A model generated the notes under the pieces. It was not told where the DNA came from. It did not search any database and saw only the letters and a program-made list of their open reading frames with translations. Made by a program: the position numbers and the translations under genes. From the NCBI GenBank assembly GCA_900239685.1, contig OENT01000024.1:5492-69491 (forward strand): DNA of 64,000 bases, written 5' to 3'. This document shows, one piece after another, positions 61,760 to 64,000 of this stretch. Origin of the DNA: Rotaria macrura (taxonomy: Eukaryota > Rotifera > Eurotatoria > Philodinida > Philodinidae). Each line of letters begins with the position of its first letter. Positions within the stretch are counted from its first letter, which is position 1.

Positions 61760-62425
61760 ATGTCAATTAGTAATGTAATCTCATTGGATGCAGAACATCT
61801 TATAGATCGATGTGTTTCAATTTTACAAAATAATGGTGTCATTGCTGTACCAACAGATACAATATACGGTCTTGCTGCACTAGTTAACAGTGAGCAAGCT
61901 GTTTGTCGAATTTATGACATAAAAGGTCGATCGTTTACTAAACCATTAGCAATAGCTGTTGGTCATGTTAACGATATATTTACTTGGTCAAAACCAACAT
62001 TAACCAAAGAACAATTAGCTAGCGGTGATCTTCTTCCCGGTCCGGTAACACTTATGTTTGAACGGCAATCAACATTACCATCTTATTTCAATCCAAATGT
62101 AACTAATGTAGCTATGCGTATACCGCATTGTCAATTTATGATTGACCTAGCTCAACGCCTAAATCAACCGATTGCATTGACGAGTGCTAATATTTCTAAT
62201 GAACCAAGTTCACTGTGTATCGAAGAATTTAAATCATTATGGTCTCAAGTAGATTTAGTCATCGATGCTGGTCTACTAGCATCGAATGATCGACGTGGAT
62301 CAACAATTGTTGATCTATCAAAACCTGGTTATTTTCATGTACAACGTGAAGGAATCGATTTCGAACGCATTCTAAAATATTTAGAAGAACATTGCCTTTT
62401 ACAAAAGCAGCCTAATGTTTTGTAA
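61760..62425 (+). CDS. YRDC: YRDC/Sua5 threonylcarbamoyl-AMP synthase, intronless
   Basis: This enzyme makes threonylcarbamoyl-AMP from threonine, bicarbonate and ATP, the first step of the t6A37 modification on ANN-decoding tRNAs. The 221-aa single-exon protein is a YrdC domain throughout: GVIAVPTDTIYGLAALV (26-42), the KGRSFTKPLAIAV nucleotide-binding loop (residues 55-67), GDLLPGPVTLMFER, VAMRIPHCQFM, LTSANISNEPS and RRGSTIVDLS. There is no Sua5 C-terminal domain, so it is YRDC-like. I see no clear mitochondrial presequence. The ATG is the first in frame and matches the start of the domain. Confidence 0.95.
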   Translation: MSISNVISLDAEHLIDRCVSILQNNGVIAVPTDTIYGLAALVNSEQAVCRIYDIKGRSFTKPLAIAVGHVNDIFTWSKPTLTKEQLASGDLLPGPVTLMFERQSTLPSYFNPNVTNVAMRIPHCQFMIDLAQRLNQPIALTSANISNEPSSLCIEEFKSLWSQVDLVIDAGLLASNDRRGSTIVDLSKPGYFHVQREGIDFERILKYLEEHCLLQKQPNVL

Positions 62426-64000
62426 TGAAATTTTTTAAATTTTTATACAATACATAAAAACTATGTTTTTTTCTCATACCGATTTATCTGAATGAAAGAT
62501 GGAAAAAGTGAAATGTTTCCATATGCATACATTCATCGAAAGAAGTAATAATGATAGAAAGGCTACTACTTTTAGGGCAACTATTTCAAAGTTAGCTATC
62601 ACACTTTGTTCTCTCAAGTACGATGAACTGATGCATGCCATTGCAAATAATTATGAAAAGTATAACGTAATATTTTATGAAGTCGTAAATGACCAATCAA
62701 ACTAGGTATGACATCGAATAACTATTATTGAGTCCGATGCTATGCAGTCAATATATTAGTTTTTGTCTATGGAACAGTTAGGATCATTGCAATACAATCG
62801 ATCAAAATCTATAGTATACATCCATATTTATTCAAGTAGTAATTTCATTGAGATTTTTGAGCATTTCGACACGATGAACTGAACGTTTGAAGAACAAATT
62901 CTTATTTTCTTTGTTGTCTTCTATGGTTGGAAACTTTACACGAATTACTTATTACTAGAGAAGTTTCTTTCTCTTATGTAGGTTACAATGATATTTACTA
63001 TGCTAGACAACATGGTTTAAAAGTTAAACGTCATATATTCTTCTGAATATTGCTTTCTAAATGAGCTTTTAATATTGATACAGTCTCGTGTAGCAATCGA
63101 CCTGTTGATGGCCCTACCTATTCTCTATTTTAACGAGATAACTATGATACATTACTTGTGATAATATCAAATACAGGATTGGCATCGGTCTATCCGTATC
63201 TCATAAAAGAATGGAGAAAAGATCGAACATGCGATTGCTTTCAATCATTAGGCAGTTGCTAATGTTCTTATCAATTACAGACCTTGATAGGACTTATATA
63301 CAAAAAATGAAAATCATCGACATGATTGTTGACAAAACTCGAGTGCATGCCTCCTAATATTATCTTCAATTACTAATCGAATACTATGATTTAGTTTTTG
63401 TATAAGAATGAGCTACTTTCATAATCTAAGAAGGGATTTATGAAATCTAAAACTTCCCTATTTCATTAAATGTATATTAGAAAAAGAAATATCGTTTTTC
63501 TTTGCTCATATAGAATTATAGTTTGTGACAATTCTCAAGAGTTTTTGACGAAAATGTTAGGCAAGATTTCGATGTTTAAATATTTGTAAGCATTCGTAAA
63601 TGTACCGTTGTATCGTAAAAGAATAATCAATGTTATTGAACGACGGTTCCGAGAATATAATGAATAAACTTGAGTAATTTGCTTTGCAAAAACAAAAATA
63701 CTTTCCATATGTTTATCATTTAATGTCAATGTACTATGTTTCTAAATCTAACATGGTAGAATTGTTATTAGTACAATCATATGTTCTTATTATGCAAAAC
63801 AATGAAAATCATGTTTTCTGAAACAGAAGTATTTTACATGTTTGCTTTTATATAGAAGATTTATTTTTAAACATCTCGATTGAATTTGATAAATGTTTCA
63901 TTAGTGTGATAATATTATTTAGTTTATTATGTTATTTTTATAATGTTCGATTAAAATCAAATGCTGATTTTCTTCAATATTCAAATAGATCTAGTATGAT
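62426..64000. other. Right-hand end, no gene recognised
   Basis: The YRDC 3' flank followed by AT-rich sequence. A 68-aa frame at 62499-62705 has no family resemblance. Confidence 0.5.

Noticed and set aside
1..64000. tRNA genes, rRNA genes and CRISPR-like arrays
   Set aside because: Scanning by eye for B-box sequences, rRNA cores and regularly spaced identical repeats gave nothing convincing; tRNAscan-SE would be the decisive check for tRNAs.

Overview
The window looks like about 64 kb of nuclear DNA from a bdelloid rotifer. It is AT-rich, its genes carry many short introns (mostly 45-80 bp, with a few of 0.6-1.6 kb), and the metazoan gene families sit close together. The strongest clue to lineage is a cluster of spliced-leader (SL) RNA genes at 3.1-4.0 kb. 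Their leader exon matches the bdelloid SL as I remember it (core TTATTACAACTTACCAAGAG followed by a GT donor). No database was searched. Every protein name rests on motif and alignment memory plus hand-built exon models whose reading phases close.

Layout. 1-2.6 kb has no recognisable gene. It holds a degenerate 56-bp tandem repeat and two near-identical 30-bp hairpins. 2.77-4.01 kb is a small-RNA cluster: U2 snRNA (-), then SL-like copies in +, - and + orientation, arranged as two head-to-head pairs with about 130 bp between partners. 4-12.5 kb is gene-poor and contains a 501-bp non-autonomous hAT element with a perfect 8-bp target duplication. 12.5-17.5 kb (+) holds a COMMD9-like COMM domain, possibly 5'-truncated, followed closely by a complete bystin gene. 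19.6-26.2 kb (+) is an 18-exon OSBPL5/8-type oxysterol-binding-related protein; a trypsin-like serine protease gene lies in the same orientation inside one of its introns. 26.5-31.3 kb (-) holds a chitin-deacetylase-like protein that has lost its catalytic residues, and an agmatinase. 33.0-34.2 kb (-) is an unrecognised 287-aa protein. 38.7-44.1 kb (+) is a 17-exon SLC28-type nucleoside transporter, convergent with an intronless STEAP metalloreductase (-). 46.2-51.4 kb is non-coding and holds a 296-bp foldback element built from TACGG/CCGTA words. 51.4-54.1 kb (+) is a proline-rich repeat protein, convergent with an LDLRAD3/4-like LDLa/PPxY membrane protein (-). 55.6-61.8 kb is mostly simple sequence. 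61.8-62.4 kb (+) is an intronless YRDC/Sua5 gene. Nothing is recognised after that.

The protein genes do not form one pathway. They are housekeeping and membrane genes: ribosome assembly, tRNA t6A synthesis, lipid transfer at ER contact sites, nucleoside uptake, metal reduction, polyamine metabolism. The region that belongs together functionally is the U2/SL cluster, which would supply both the branch-point snRNA and the leader donor for trans-splicing. Several genes have an acceptor-like AG just upstream of ATG (bystin, the ORP, the deacetylase-like gene), consistent with trans-splicing. The 129 bp between the COMMD9 stop and the bystin acceptor would fit an SL-resolved operon.
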